Below are positions 1 to 10,300 of a stretch of DNA of 37,287 bases, in pieces. Source of the DNA: Flavobacteriales bacterium (lineage in GTDB: Bacteria > Bacteroidota > Bacteroidia > Flavobacteriales > UA16). The translations under genes and the position numbers were made by a program. Position 1 is the stretch's first letter. Every line of letters begins with the position of its first letter. The notes beneath the pieces were generated by a model. That model saw nothing but the letters and a program-made list of their open reading frames with translations, made no database searches and was not told the origin of the DNA. The stretch lies in contig JAOIQU010000010.1 of the NCBI GenBank assembly GCA_028141885.1, positions 1 through 37,287 on the forward strand, read 5' to 3'.

Positions 1-4
1 TTGC

Positions 5-1360
5 ATGTCTGAAGACGCGTACAAGAAAGCATTTGAGCGAGAGCGCTTGGCCAGGAAAGAGGCCGAACGCATCACGGAGGCGAAGAGTCGAGAGCTCTTT
101 GCGCTGAACTCTGCGTTGAAAGAGCTCAATGCCGACTTGGAAGCCAGGATCCTCGAGCGCACTGCTGAGCTTGAACAGGCCATGCAACGGGCGGAAGCCA
201 ACACCAAGGCCAAGTCTGAATTCCTGTCTGTCATGAGTCACGAGATGCGTTCTCCATTGAACGTGATCGTGGGATTCACGGAATTGTTGGAGCAACGGGA
301 ATTGGACGATCCAGAAGGAGGGTACATCCGGAACATGAAGTTCAGTGCGCTCCAGCTGTTGAATTTGATCAACGACATCCTCGATTTGAGTGCCATTGAA
401 GCCGGCAAAATTGCGTTTGAACGCACGCCATTTGACGTGGGATACACCATCAACAGGGTGTTCAATGCCCTGGAGCAGCGTGCCATTGACAAAGGGTTGA
501 CGTGGTCCAAATCGTTCCCCAACGACCTGCCCAGTCCTTTGATTGGCGATGCCGCCAAGTTGAATCAGGTGTTGATCAACTTGCTGGACAACGCCATCAA
601 ATTCACACGTGAGGGTGGCGTTGACCTGGATTTGAGCTACCTGAAAGACAAAAGTTCGGAACGGGAAGTGTGGATCGCCCTCGAAGTGCACGACACAGGC
701 AAGGGCATTTCAGAAGACAACCTAGAGCGCATCTTCAACAAATTCGAACAAGAAAACACCTCCACCAGGCGATTGCATGGCGGTTCAGGTTTGGGTTTGG
801 CCATCTCCAAACAATTGATCGAATTGCAAGGCGGCAGCATTTCTTGCCACAGCCAATTGGACAAGGGCACCACCTTCCGTGTGGAATTGCCATTCATCCA
901 TGAGCCCCGTGCAGAGGAGGAGTTGGTCAACACAGATCAAGTCAAGACCAACCTCGCGGGATTGAAATTGTTGGTGAGCGAGGACCTCGAAGTCAACCGG
1001 ATGTTGCTCCGTCAAATGCTGCGCAACACTGGGATTGTGTTGTTCGAAGCAGAAAACGGCAAAGAAGCGTTGGAAGTCCTCAAGACGCACGACGTGGACA
1101 TGGTCTTGATGGACCTTCACATGCCGGAAATGGACGGGCTGGAAGCGACCAAAGCGATTCGAAGTGGGCACGTGAAGGGCGTGGATCCCCATTTGCCCAT
1201 CGTCTGTTTGACGGCTGATGTGTTCAATGAGACCAAGGAGGAGATCTTTTCTGTGGGCATGAACGACTTCGTCACCAAGCCCATGGAGCTTCGGCGGTTG
1301 TTCCAAGTGTTGGACCACTGGAAGAAGCACATCGAGGCCCGCGGTGCAGATGTGGTTTGA
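5..1360 (+). CDS. Hybrid sensor histidine kinase with C-terminal receiver domain
   Basis: A cytoplasmic two-component hybrid kinase of 451 aa with no signal peptide or membrane segment. Residues 1-70 are a charged coiled coil (ERERLARKEAERI, then LEARILERTAELEQAM). The HisKA phosphoacceptor is His79 in SHEMRSPLN. The HATPase domain shows the N box (LLDNAIKF, ~194-200), the G1 box (HDTGKGIS, ~229-236) and the G2 box (GGSGLGLAISKQ, ~259-270). A receiver domain spans ~320-445 with acidic residues E326/D327, phosphoacceptor Asp370 (LMDLHMPEMDG), Thr403 and Lys425. No periplasmic sensor domain is visible, so the signal is unknown; it may arrive through the coiled coil or a partner. Only 4 nt precede the ATG in the window, so an upstream extension cannot be excluded, although this N-terminus resembles that of short Bacteroidota kinases. 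It converges on the secreted-protein operon, 100 nt from its end. Confidence 0.93.
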   Translation: MSEDAYKKAFERERLARKEAERITEAKSRELFALNSALKELNADLEARILERTAELEQAMQRAEANTKAKSEFLSVMSHEMRSPLNVIVGFTELLEQRELDDPEGGYIRNMKFSALQLLNLINDILDLSAIEAGKIAFERTPFDVGYTINRVFNALEQRAIDKGLTWSKSFPNDLPSPLIGDAAKLNQVLINLLDNAIKFTREGGVDLDLSYLKDKSSEREVWIALEVHDTGKGISEDNLERIFNKFEQENTSTRRLHGGSGLGLAISKQLIELQGGSISCHSQLDKGTTFRVELPFIHEPRAEEELVNTDQVKTNLAGLKLLVSEDLEVNRMLLRQMLRNTGIVLFEAENGKEALEVLKTHDVDMVLMDLHMPEMDGLEATKAIRSGHVKGVDPHLPIVCLTADVFNETKEEIFSVGMNDFVTKPMELRRLFQVLDHWKKHIEARGADVV

Positions 1361-1375
1361 GGCTTGACGTGACGG

Positions 1376-1447
1376 TCAGGGAAGGCATGTGTTGCCCATG
1401 TTCCCGAGGAACTCGAGCAAGTCTGCCACTTCCACGATGCCGTCGTG
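1376..1447 (-). pseudogene. Out-of-frame dockerin-like C-terminal remnant
   Basis: Just downstream of the stop of the 459-aa gene, another minus-strand frame reads HDGIVEVADLLEFLGNMG followed by NTCLP and a TGA at 1376-1378. This matches the dockerin-like module that ends other proteins here (for example [17 protein letters not shown] at the end of the 207-aa protein). That frame is open back to about 1603 but has no plausible start of its own. It therefore looks like a decayed or frame-displaced tail of the preceding gene. A sequencing or assembly indel near 1448-1475 would give the same picture. Confidence 0.6.
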
Positions 1448-1460
1448 AGCTGGAAAAGTC

Positions 1461-2840
1461 TCAGCGGACCACGCTTGTGCGTAACACTTCACCGCTGGCC
1501 AAGTGCACTGCCACCAACCGCCAACCGCAACCAGGTGGCAACGGCAGCGTCCATTGCTGCGCACCTTCGCAGGGCTGTGACCACAGCAGGCGTCCGCCCG
1601 CATCCCACATCGTCACCTTTTCTACGCCTGAAGTCAACTTCAAGGTTCTCGCGTCCAGCCAGACCAGGCGTTCAGCTTGCCCCTCGCTCACCGAAGCGAT
1701 GGAGAATTCACCTTCGGTTGAAGCGTCACACCCAAACGTGTTGGTGGCCACCACCACAAAAGGCTGGCCATCGTACCCCGTCAGGACGCTTCCTTCTGCC
1801 AGCAGCTCCATGCTTTCCGTGAACCACGTGAACGTCACGCCCACCTGCGGTGACACTTCAAGTTGTGGCGTCCCGTCTAGGGCTGTGGTGAGCACGACCT
1901 CGGGAGCGGTGGGGGTTGGGTACACGGTGATGGCCTGCTGCGACGTCGCAAAACAAGCATCGTCCGGCTGTCCCAGGGTGTACGTGATGTTCACGGTGCC
2001 CGGTGACACAAACGCCGGTTCAAAGGCCCCGTCAAACACACCCTCACCCGTCCAAGTTCCTCCCTCGTTGACCGCTTCCAGTTCGACTGCAGCGTCATCG
2101 GCGCAAAAGGGGCCTTCCGTCAAGATGGTGGCGTCGTAGGAGGCAAGGACTTCAATGGTCCAGCTCACGATCACTCCATCGACGATGTAGTCGAGCGTGT
2201 GGGTGCCCAATCCGGCAACGGCAGGATTGAAGATGCCATCGACCACCCCAGGTCCGTTGACGACCCCTCCGGCGGGGGACGTTTCGAGCGCAAAGGTTGA
2301 AGCGTCGAGGCATGTCGAGGAGGGACCTGAGATGGAGGGTGCCGTGGCCGGCTCTTCAAAATTGTACACGGTCGTGGGGTCGTCGAACCCTGGCATGGGT
2401 GCCCCGTTGGTGTTGACCCAACCTTCGAAAATGACCAAGGCATCCATGGCAGGATAGTTCAAGACACCCCCGTATGTGCTGCGCCACAAGTGCAGGGTGA
2501 AGAACTCACCGGCCCCCATGCCTTCGTCCACTCCTTCGGTGGTGGCATCGTCGCCGTAGATGGGGAGGTTGATGTAGGCCAGTCCTTCATTCATCACAAC
2601 CTGAGCGGCACCGGCACAATTGCCGGCCGCATCGAACGCCGCGATCCAATCGTTTTCGTTGGCAGGCACCCCATCCACGGTGGCCTGTCCGTAGAACGTG
2701 CCGCTTTGGTTGGTGGGCGTGAAGGCAAACGACGCTGGCTGTGCCCAAGAAGTGTTGACATGTCCCATCACAAGTCCAAAGCACACCAAAAAGGCCGCCC
2801 CAACAGGCGACCTTTTCGTCAATGTGAGCTGGCACTTCAT
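1461..2840 (-). CDS. Secreted YGDD-domain / Ig-like protein with degenerate T9SS tail
   Basis: Secreted 459-aa protein and last gene of the five-gene minus-strand run. I start it at the ATG of MKCQLTLTKR, which gives a clean signal peptide ending near TSWAQ and a 29-nt gap from the upstream gene. A GTG further upstream (2873) would overlap that gene's stop but gives a poor leader. Residues ~35-165 form the YGDD module (IAAFDAAGNCAGA, LPIYGDD, GWVNTNGAPMPG) also found in the 2893-aa and 207-aa proteins. Residues ~165-385 look like two or three Ig-like/PKD-like repeats (GGVVNGPGVVDGIFNP and GGTWTGEGVFDGAFEP). The last ~70 residues resemble a T9SS type A sorting domain (VTMWDAGGRLLWSQ) but lack the usual PNP motif. 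An out-of-frame dockerin-like tail follows the stop. Role unknown, probably extracellular or surface-bound. Confidence 0.8.
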   Translation of the reverse strand: MKCQLTLTKRSPVGAAFLVCFGLVMGHVNTSWAQPASFAFTPTNQSGTFYGQATVDGVPANENDWIAAFDAAGNCAGAAQVVMNEGLAYINLPIYGDDATTEGVDEGMGAGEFFTLHLWRSTYGGVLNYPAMDALVIFEGWVNTNGAPMPGFDDPTTVYNFEEPATAPSISGPSSTCLDASTFALETSPAGGVVNGPGVVDGIFNPAVAGLGTHTLDYIVDGVIVSWTIEVLASYDATILTEGPFCADDAAVELEAVNEGGTWTGEGVFDGAFEPAFVSPGTVNITYTLGQPDDACFATSQQAITVYPTPTAPEVVLTTALDGTPQLEVSPQVGVTFTWFTESMELLAEGSVLTGYDGQPFVVVATNTFGCDASTEGEFSIASVSEGQAERLVWLDARTLKLTSGVEKVTMWDAGGRLLWSQPCEGAQQWTLPLPPGCGWRLVAVHLASGEVLRTSVVR

Positions 2841-2869
2841 GAATGCAAGATACCTCAGGGCGGCAAGCC

Positions 2870-5800
2870 TCACTGCGTGATCACCAGTCGCTGCTTTCCG
2901 GTCACTTCGCCGGCCACACGCATTTGGACTGTGTAGGCCCCAGCCTCGACCTCGGGCAAGTCCAACGTCTCCTCATGTGCGCCTGCGCATTTGTCTGCTT
3001 GGAGCAAAACGGCCACCTGGCGGCCCGCGAGGTCCATCAGCGTGACTTCGACTTGTGCATCCTTGTCCATTTGGAAGCGGAGCGTGGCGGCATCGGACGC
3101 AGGGTTGGGGAAGACACTCGTGGACGCTTCAATCTCCTCGAAGGTCAATGACAGCGTTTTGTGCGACATGTCTCCACCGAACACCAACGTCTCGTTCGCC
3201 ATTGCACCTCGGAAGGCAAAGTGCAACGTCTCGCCAACCGAAAGGCCTTCGATGACGCTGGTGGCAGGGTCGTCGCCAAACAGCGCGGTGGTCATCAAGT
3301 GACCGCCTTCCAAGATGGGTAAACGTGCAACCGTCATGCCCCAGTCGTTCACCACATCCACAATTTCACCGGCGTGGGCGCCGAGTTTACTGACGCCGTT
3401 CACCACGTCGTAGAGTGGGGAGGGCTGTTCGGCGAGCAAGGCATCTTCAGCCAGCGGCGCGAAGACGCCCGCTTCGGTGACGGCCGCGCTCTTCACCCAG
3501 TACCCAAACCCGTTGCGCATCGCACCCAGCGAATTCAAGAAGGGCAGCCCGAGGGGGTCGTACACTTGGACGCCGAGGTCGAAGCCTGTGACGTACAGCA
3601 AATCGCCCGAGGCCACGAGGTCGGCGAAGACCACGCCAGGGGCTTCCGGCGCTTCAGGCGCGTAGCCGATGAGGTTCCAGCCCTCGACAAGGCCTGGCAT
3701 GTACCCTTCGTCCAAGCGCGATCCGCTGACTTCGAGCACGTCCGCTTCCACAACCTTCACCCAGTAGCCCATGCCGGGCGTGAGCGAGGTCAGCGTGTTG
3801 AGGAACGGGAATCCGTTGGGGTCGTAAAACTCGATGCCGTTGTTGAACCCAGTGACGTATTCGAGGTTGCCGGGCATGAGGCCGGAGAAGACCTCGCTCA
3901 ACTCGGGGATCTCCGATCGGTCGGTGGAAATGAGGTTCCAACCGGGATTGAGTGGGATTTGGTCTTTCTCTTGAGGCGCCTCCAAGGCCAAAGCGGCCGA
4001 CTCAGACGCGTTGCCATGCACGTCAAAGTGCACCGCTTCGTAGGTCACAATCAACCCGGGTTCGATGGACGGGTCGGTGACGAGCGTGTCGCCGTCGGTG
4101 ATCGTGCCGCTGAATCCGTTGTCGCCCGTCACGACCGTGTAGGCGTAGTCTTCCTCTTCCGGAAGCGTCCAAGAGAGGAGAGCGATGGCCTCGTCGGTCT
4201 CGTCCGCGAGGACCATGCCGCCGAGTTCGGGGATGGCCGGGGCGAGGTTGTCCTCGGAGCATGCCGCCGCGACGTCGGAGACCCAGTAGATGTTGTCGTC
4301 CGTGGTGTGGGCGATCACGATGAAGCTCGTGAGGCAGGCCGGTTCGTCCGGGTAGGCGTCGACGAGGGTGGCGGCCGTGTAGCCGTACTGGCTGAATCCT
4401 TGGGCCGGCACTTCGCCGATTTGTTCCCAGTTGCCGGCGCTGACGTCGGCGGGGGTGTCGCTGCCGAGGGCGAGGTCACGCCAAATCGAGTAATGCGTCA
4501 CGTTGAATCCGAGGCCGCCGAAGTCGAAGGGCGACGCCGTGAAATGCATGCCGACAAATCCCCCTTGGTCTTGAGGGATGTCGAAGACGTCGGTGATTTG
4601 GACTGCGCCGTCGGGAGGCGCTTGCCCACCCCAGTAGTCGTTGGCAGGGCCGCCGTACATGCCCATGTCGGCACGCGAACTGCCCAAGCCGTAGGGAATG
4701 TGCGCGTCTTGCTCCCACGGCATGCCTCCGTCCACGCAAGGCGAGTAGGGGTCGAGGTGGCCTTGGTCGTCCGCCAGCACGGGATCCGTGCCGATGCAGC
4801 CGTCGCCCCACGCAAAGTCGGTCGACGTCAGCAGGGCATTGATCCCCTGCACGTTGGTGTAGCTCACCGCAAACGTGTTCCCCGTGATCATTTGGGGCAC
4901 CCCGCCGTTGAACCAGACGATGCTGTTGTCCACCGTGGAGAATTGCGACGTCCGGATGCCGTACCCACCGTTGTGCAGGATGTTCATGTAGTTGAGGTCC
5001 ACTGCACCTGAGCTGTTGATGCCATAGCCCCCGTTGTAGCCCAAAAGACAGTTGTCCATCCGCAAAGTCCCGCTGCTTCCCATCTCCACAGCATCACCAC
5101 CGTTGTCCCTCACAAAGCTGTAATCCGCCTCGAGGTCACTCAGACTGCCCGTCAACTGAATGCCATCTCCGCCATTCTCTTTCAGTTGGCATTGGTACAA
5201 CGTCACGTCTGAATTGCTCCCCATCGCCTCAATTCCGTGACTTCCGTTTCCCGTCACGAAGGTGCTGTCCGCCTCGAGGGTCAAAGCACCTGAAGCTGTG
5301 AATCCTTGCAATCCGTTCTGAGTCACAACGTCCTGGAAGCTGTTCCAAAAGGCATTTCCACCAATGGTGAAACCTTCATTGCCGTTGTCAGCAATGGTGG
5401 AAGTTGTCGACAGCCATTCTGCGTTGCCAGAAACGGCGAGACCGCGTGCAAGGTTGGACTCGACCTTGTCAGATTCTGAATGCCAAACCAAATCCCCATT
5501 GACCTCCATGCCGTCTTCACCATTGCCTTCTAAAGTTGTTTGGGAAGAAATCCAATCGGTTGTCATGCTTTCGATGTGAACCCCGTCAAGCCCGTGCCCA
5601 CTCACAGTGGAATTGGTCGTGGTCAGGTTCACGTGGTCGGCGTACAGCCCCAACCCGTGGCTGTCCTTGTCGCGAGTTTCGTTGCCAAGGATGGCGCTGT
5701 TTTCAAGCACCACGTCGATGGAATCTCCCACGCTGTGGAAGTCGCCGTTGTACGTGCTTCCGGCCAACTGAATGCCGCCTGTGCTCAAACTTGCTGCTGC

Positions 5801-7330
5801 TGCTGCTGCTGGGGGAAGAGGTACATCTTCTCCGATATAGAAGTTGGTGGTGAGGACGAAGTCATCGATTTGGCAGGTTGAATAGTAACGGTAGTAATAC
5901 TCAAACTTGAATTGCACGGATTGCACATTTTCGGGAGCAGAAAGCTCATAACTGAGGTTGTACCATTGCCCGTCTCCTGGTGAATTGATGGTTTGAAGCT
6001 CGTTCCATCCTCCACCGTCGTACCTCACAAAATATCGCATTTGCCGGTTGTAACCGGTGCTCCACCAATCTTGGCGGGCACGAAAACTTACAACATCAGG
6101 AGACTCGCCAGAATTGAGAGCAAGTGAAGGCGTGTAAATGTTGGTGGTGTAGTAGGAGCTGGAACTTCCATCATAGTAAACCTCGTATTCGCCGGACTCG
6201 TTTTGAGAGTCTACAGATCCGTCATGGCTCCACCCCTGTCCGTTGTTGTCCGAAAAGTTCTCCACGTATTTGCCGAACTGTGGATTCTCATTTTCGAACA
6301 TGAGCTCATACGCATCGACGAAATCAAACCAAAACGGAAGTGAATCCTGGGGGTAGATGTTTAAGTCACGAAAATCGCGGTAGTCCGTATCTAGGAATTC
6401 GAACTCGTTGGTTTCCGTGACGGTGGAGTGGGTCAGGACCATGTTCTCGGCGGCGGTGTGGGAGAGGAGCTCGCCGACTGTCATGTCGATGGGGAGCTCG
6501 GCCGTGCCGTTGGCGTAGAGGGCGCCGAAGACCTCGATGTCGAGGGAGTCGCCGAGGATGATGACGCCCGGCTCGATGGTCAGGGAGCAGCCGTTGGGGA
6601 CCACCACGTCGTCGACGAGGAGGTAGGGGCTGTTGACCAGAGACCAAGTGCCGCAGACTTCGCCACCGACCTCGGAGATGGCCGAAATGGTGCAATGCGC
6701 GTAGCGAACGGACTCGAACGGGTCGCTCGTGTAGATCGTCAGGTCGACCTCGTAGATTCCGGAGAATTCGGAGTAGAAGGTGACGGGGATTTGGGCTGTG
6801 TCGCCTTGAGCGATGGCTACCCCTTGCGCAGCAGAAATCACCGGGTTGGACGACACAATGCTGTCCACGTAAAGCGAGCCAATGCCCACGCTCGCCATGG
6901 GCAAGTACTCCGTGGCGTAGCTGTTGACCGACACCGATCCAAAGTCCAGCGTGTCCGCGAGCAGGGCGGCCTGCGGCAGGGTGCCTTCGCCGGTGACGTG
7001 CACCACGTCGGAACCGAAGGCGCTTCCCGTCGCCGTCAGGTTCATCGTGAACGTGTTCACCGAAACCGGCGAGAACACGACTTCCAAGTCTGCCGAGCTT
7101 TCGCCCGGAATCGTCAAGCTTTCAGCGCCCAAACTGAATGGACCGCTCACCCCGCTGAACGCCACCGACTGTTCCACCACCAACTCGTTGGTGAGAGTCA
7201 GGGTCAGGGTTCGGGTGCTGTCGACGGTGGTTGGAGGGAAGCCCACGGTGTCGACAGTGAAAGAGAGCTGTGCTGCCCCCGCCAGAGGCAGGAGCAGCAT
7301 CAGCAAGGAGGATCCACCAATTTTGAGCAT
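2870..7330 (-). CDS. Giant secreted beta-helix protein with T9SS sorting domain (paralogue 1)
   Basis: 1486-aa exported protein with signal peptide MLKIGGSSLLMLLLPLAGAA. Order of regions: two ASH/choice-of-anchor-D-like domains (~20-225); a conserved NSPYLLVDDVVVPNGCSL segment (~230-260); an aromatic-rich choice-of-anchor-J/MAM-like domain (~350-500); a polyalanine stretch (~513); many right-handed beta-helix turns with the recurrent phrase NGGDGI/NGGYGI (~525-850); SPCVDGG and RADMGMYGGP (~860-885), as in Bacteroidota beta-helix proteins; a fibronectin-III-like region (~1040-1110); a tandem pair of GWNLIS/GYWVK repeats (~1127-1300); and a T9SS type A domain from FPNPASD (~1403) to the C-terminus. 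It is a paralogue of the next gene upstream. The beta-helix suggests adhesion or polysaccharide binding, but no catalytic residues were identified. Gap to the upstream gene is 24 nt. Confidence 0.88.
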   Translation of the reverse strand: MLKIGGSSLLMLLLPLAGAAQLSFTVDTVGFPPTTVDSTRTLTLTLTNELVVEQSVAFSGVSGPFSLGAESLTIPGESSADLEVVFSPVSVNTFTMNLTATGSAFGSDVVHVTGEGTLPQAALLADTLDFGSVSVNSYATEYLPMASVGIGSLYVDSIVSSNPVISAAQGVAIAQGDTAQIPVTFYSEFSGIYEVDLTIYTSDPFESVRYAHCTISAISEVGGEVCGTWSLVNSPYLLVDDVVVPNGCSLTIEPGVIILGDSLDIEVFGALYANGTAELPIDMTVGELLSHTAAENMVLTHSTVTETNEFEFLDTDYRDFRDLNIYPQDSLPFWFDFVDAYELMFENENPQFGKYVENFSDNNGQGWSHDGSVDSQNESGEYEVYYDGSSSSYYTTNIYTPSLALNSGESPDVVSFRARQDWWSTGYNRQMRYFVRYDGGGWNELQTINSPGDGQWYNLSYELSAPENVQSVQFKFEYYYRYYSTCQIDDFVLTTNFYIGEDVPLPPAAAAAASLSTGGIQLAGSTYNGDFHSVGDSIDVVLENSAILGNETRDKDSHGLGLYADHVNLTTTNSTVSGHGLDGVHIESMTTDWISSQTTLEGNGEDGMEVNGDLVWHSESDKVESNLARGLAVSGNAEWLSTTSTIADNGNEGFTIGGNAFWNSFQDVVTQNGLQGFTASGALTLEADSTFVTGNGSHGIEAMGSNSDVTLYQCQLKENGGDGIQLTGSLSDLEADYSFVRDNGGDAVEMGSSGTLRMDNCLLGYNGGYGINSSGAVDLNYMNILHNGGYGIRTSQFSTVDNSIVWFNGGVPQMITGNTFAVSYTNVQGINALLTSTDFAWGDGCIGTDPVLADDQGHLDPYSPCVDGGMPWEQDAHIPYGLGSSRADMGMYGGPANDYWGGQAPPDGAVQITDVFDIPQDQGGFVGMHFTASPFDFGGLGFNVTHYSIWRDLALGSDTPADVSAGNWEQIGEVPAQGFSQYGYTAATLVDAYPDEPACLTSFIVIAHTTDDNIYWVSDVAAACSEDNLAPAIPELGGMVLADETDEAIALLSWTLPEEEDYAYTVVTGDNGFSGTITDGDTLVTDPSIEPGLIVTYEAVHFDVHGNASESAALALEAPQEKDQIPLNPGWNLISTDRSEIPELSEVFSGLMPGNLEYVTGFNNGIEFYDPNGFPFLNTLTSLTPGMGYWVKVVEADVLEVSGSRLDEGYMPGLVEGWNLIGYAPEAPEAPGVVFADLVASGDLLYVTGFDLGVQVYDPLGLPFLNSLGAMRNGFGYWVKSAAVTEAGVFAPLAEDALLAEQPSPLYDVVNGVSKLGAHAGEIVDVVNDWGMTVARLPILEGGHLMTTALFGDDPATSVIEGLSVGETLHFAFRGAMANETLVFGGDMSHKTLSLTFEEIEASTSVFPNPASDAATLRFQMDKDAQVEVTLMDLAGRQVAVLLQADKCAGAHEETLDLPEVEAGAYTVQMRVAGEVTGKQRLVITQ

Positions 7331-7354
7331 GGCTGAGATGTCTTAAAATTCCAA

Positions 7355-10300
7355 TCAGTGAGTGACGACGAGTCGCTGCGTTCCGGCCACTTCGCCGGCC
7401 ACGCGCAACTGCACGGTGTAGGCCCCTGCTTCGAGCGCAGGCAAGGCCAGCGTCTCGGCATGCGCCCCAGCGCCCTTGTTGGCGTCGAGCAACACGGCGA
7501 CTTCACGCCCGGCGAGGTCGACCAAAGTCAACGCCACCTGCGCGTCCATGTCCACGTGGAAGCGGAACGTCGCCACATCAGAGGCAGGGTTGGGGAACAC
7601 GCCCATGGCCGTGCCGACCTCGTCGAAGGTCAACGTCAGCGTCTTGTGCGCCATGTCGCCACTAAAGACCAAGGTCTCATTCGCCATCGCGCCGCGGAAC
7701 GCAAAGTGCAAGGTCTCACCAGCCACCAGGCCTTCCACCGCACCCGTGGCAGGGTCGTCGCCGAAGAGGGCCGTGGTCATCAAGTGACCGCCTTCTAAGA
7801 TGGGCAGGCGAGCCACCGTCACGCCCCAGCCGTTCAACACGTCAACGAATTCACCGGCGTAGGCGCCGAGTTCACTGACGCCATTCACCACGTCGTACAG
7901 TGGGGTGGGCTCTTCCGCGAGCAACGCGTCCTCTGCGAGCGGCGAGAAGACACCCGCCTCAGTCGCGGCAGCGCTCTTGACCCAGTAGCCATATCCGTTG
8001 CGCATTTCAGACAACGTGTTGAGGAAAGGCAACCCGTTGGGGTTGTACAGTTGTGCGCCCTGGTCAAATCCAGTGACGTAAAGCAAGTCTCCAGCCGCTT
8101 CGAGCTCGGCGAAGAACGTGCCTGGCGCCTGAGGTGCTTCAGGGGCGTAGCCAATGAGGTTCCATCCTTCAGCCAAGGCCGGCATGAAGCCTTCGTCCAA
8201 ACGCGTGCCATTGACGTCCAAGACGTCGTCGGCGGCAACCTTCACCCAATAGCCCATGCCAGGCGTGAGGGCGTTCAAGGTGTTCAAGAAAGACAGTCCG
8301 TTGGGATCGTAGAATTGGACGCCACCGTCAAATCCAGTGACGTATTGCAAGTTCCCAGGAGTGAGACCTGCAAAGACGTCCTCGACGTTGAGCGTCTCCT
8401 CTCGGTCAGTGGAAATCAAGTTCCAACCTGCATTCAGGGTGATGACGTCAGAACCTGCCGCCACCGCCAGGGTGACAGACGATGGATCTGAAGCGTTTCC
8501 GTTCACGTCGTAGTGCACCGCCGTGTAGGTGTAGGTGCCACCAAGTTCCGCGGACAAGTCCACGGCAAGGGTGTCGCCCGTGACTTCCGCCGTGAAGCCG
8601 GCGTCGCTCGTCACCTCGGTGTACGCGTAGTCCTCTTCTGCAGGAAGTTCCCAAAAGACCGTCACGCCGCCCGTCTCGAGGACCATGCCGGCAAGCTCGG
8701 GTTCCATCGGGGCGAGGTTGTCGACCGACTCACCACAAAGCACGTTGGAGTACCAGTAGGTGTCGGGATCGTCGGTTTGGGCGACGACAGTGTAGCAGCT
8801 GTTGAAGGTGCCAAATGCGTTGGTGTTCCCCAGCGTCGCCGCTTGGTAGGCGTAGCCGTTGAAGCTTTGGGCTGACATCTCGCCGATGAGTTCCCAGTTG
8901 CCTTCGTCGAGGGTACCGATGCTCTGACCGGTGGGATCGTAGTGGCGCCAGAAGGCGTACGAGGTCACGTTGTTCACGAGGTCGCTGTTGTCGTAGAAGC
9001 TGGCGTCAAAGACCAAACCAACAACGCCCCCCTGGTCCTGCGGACTGTCTGATACGCCAGTCAGCGCACTCGCGCCATCGGGCAAAGCTTCACCACCCCA
9101 GTACGCGTTGTCGGGACCGCCGTACATGCCCATGTCGGCACGCACACCACCCAGCCCAAACGGCATGTAGGCATCCTGATTCCAGGGTTGGCCTCCATCC
9201 ACGCAGGGCGAGAATATCTCGAGATGCAGATCGTCGTCCGCAAACAATGGATCGGCCTCAATCACGCCTTCACCCCAGTAGTATTGTCCGCCCCCAGAGG
9301 TGCCATAGCTGCTGCGACCTTGCACGGTGCTGTAACTCGTACTAATCACACCGCCACCAATGTCGATTTGAGTGTAGTTCGCGGAGTTGTTTCCCCACAA
9401 AATGCTGTTGTTGAGCGTATGAAAGTTGTTTTCGGTCAGGATGAGTCCAGTACCTCCATTGTAAGCCAAGTTTGAATGGCTCAAGAATGTTGTCGAGTTT
9501 GAATTGATACCGTATCCCAGGTTGTAGGAAACTGCAGAATTTCGAGCTTGCATTTGAGAGTTGAAACAATCAATTCCAGCCACATTGTTTGAAATGGTGC
9601 AGTGGTCGAGTTGTACCTCTGTGTTGATGGCTTTGATTCCGACCCCGCCATTTTGAATCAAGACTCCCTGTGCGTCAATGCTTCCTCCAAGTGCAACAAG
9701 GCAGTTGGCACCGCCATTAGGCTCGATTGTGCTTTCACTGACTAGAAGCTGACTTGTATTACCCGATATCGAAGCACAGTTGGACTGCGTGACCGAAAGG
9801 ATGCCGGCTGTGCTTGATAGTATTGGTAATTGGCAATTGGAAAAATTGCCGTTTTTGCAAAAGATGAAATTAGGATTAGATGGCGGGGCTAACGCATCAT
9901 CTCGTTCACCCGTCATGAGAAGATCAACGTTGCGGAGGTAGGTGTCCAGGCCTCCGACGTTTTGAAAATATATCCGGAATTGAAAGCTTTCGCATGCGGT
10001 AGAGACATCAAATTCAAAAGATGTTGAGTACTGTTGGTTGATGTTTCTTTGTTCGCTCAAATACTCGACCTCTTCCCAACTTCCTCCATTGAATTTGTAC
10101 TGGAGTCGCGCTCTTCGGGCGTCGTAATTTGAGTAGTAATACTCATCCAATTCAAAAAACAGTGTTGAGACAAAACCGCTCGGGTCGAAACTGAAAACCG
10201 GGGATGTAAAGTGCCAATCCCAATCGCTGGAGCCATTATAGTTGTAATAGAGTCGGTAGTACCCGTAAGAGCTGGGTTCATAAACACTGTTTGGAGAGTA

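Noticed and set aside
1117..1332. Antisense frames inside the histidine kinase gene
   Set aside because: Shadow frames of a clear kinase with complete catalytic motifs.
3374..5011. 545-aa plus-strand open frame, and similar long frames at 1357-2139, 6428-7336, 11969-13501 (+) and 12067-13599 (-)
   Set aside because: They lie in GC-rich repetitive coding DNA of the real genes, have no leader or family motif, and show skewed residue use (runs of V/R/H or T/M/A) typical of shadow frames.
5793..5810. Six GCT triplets in the beta-helix gene as a phase-variation tract
   Set aside because: It is a trinucleotide run encoding alanines, so length change would not shift the frame; at most a minor linker-length variation.
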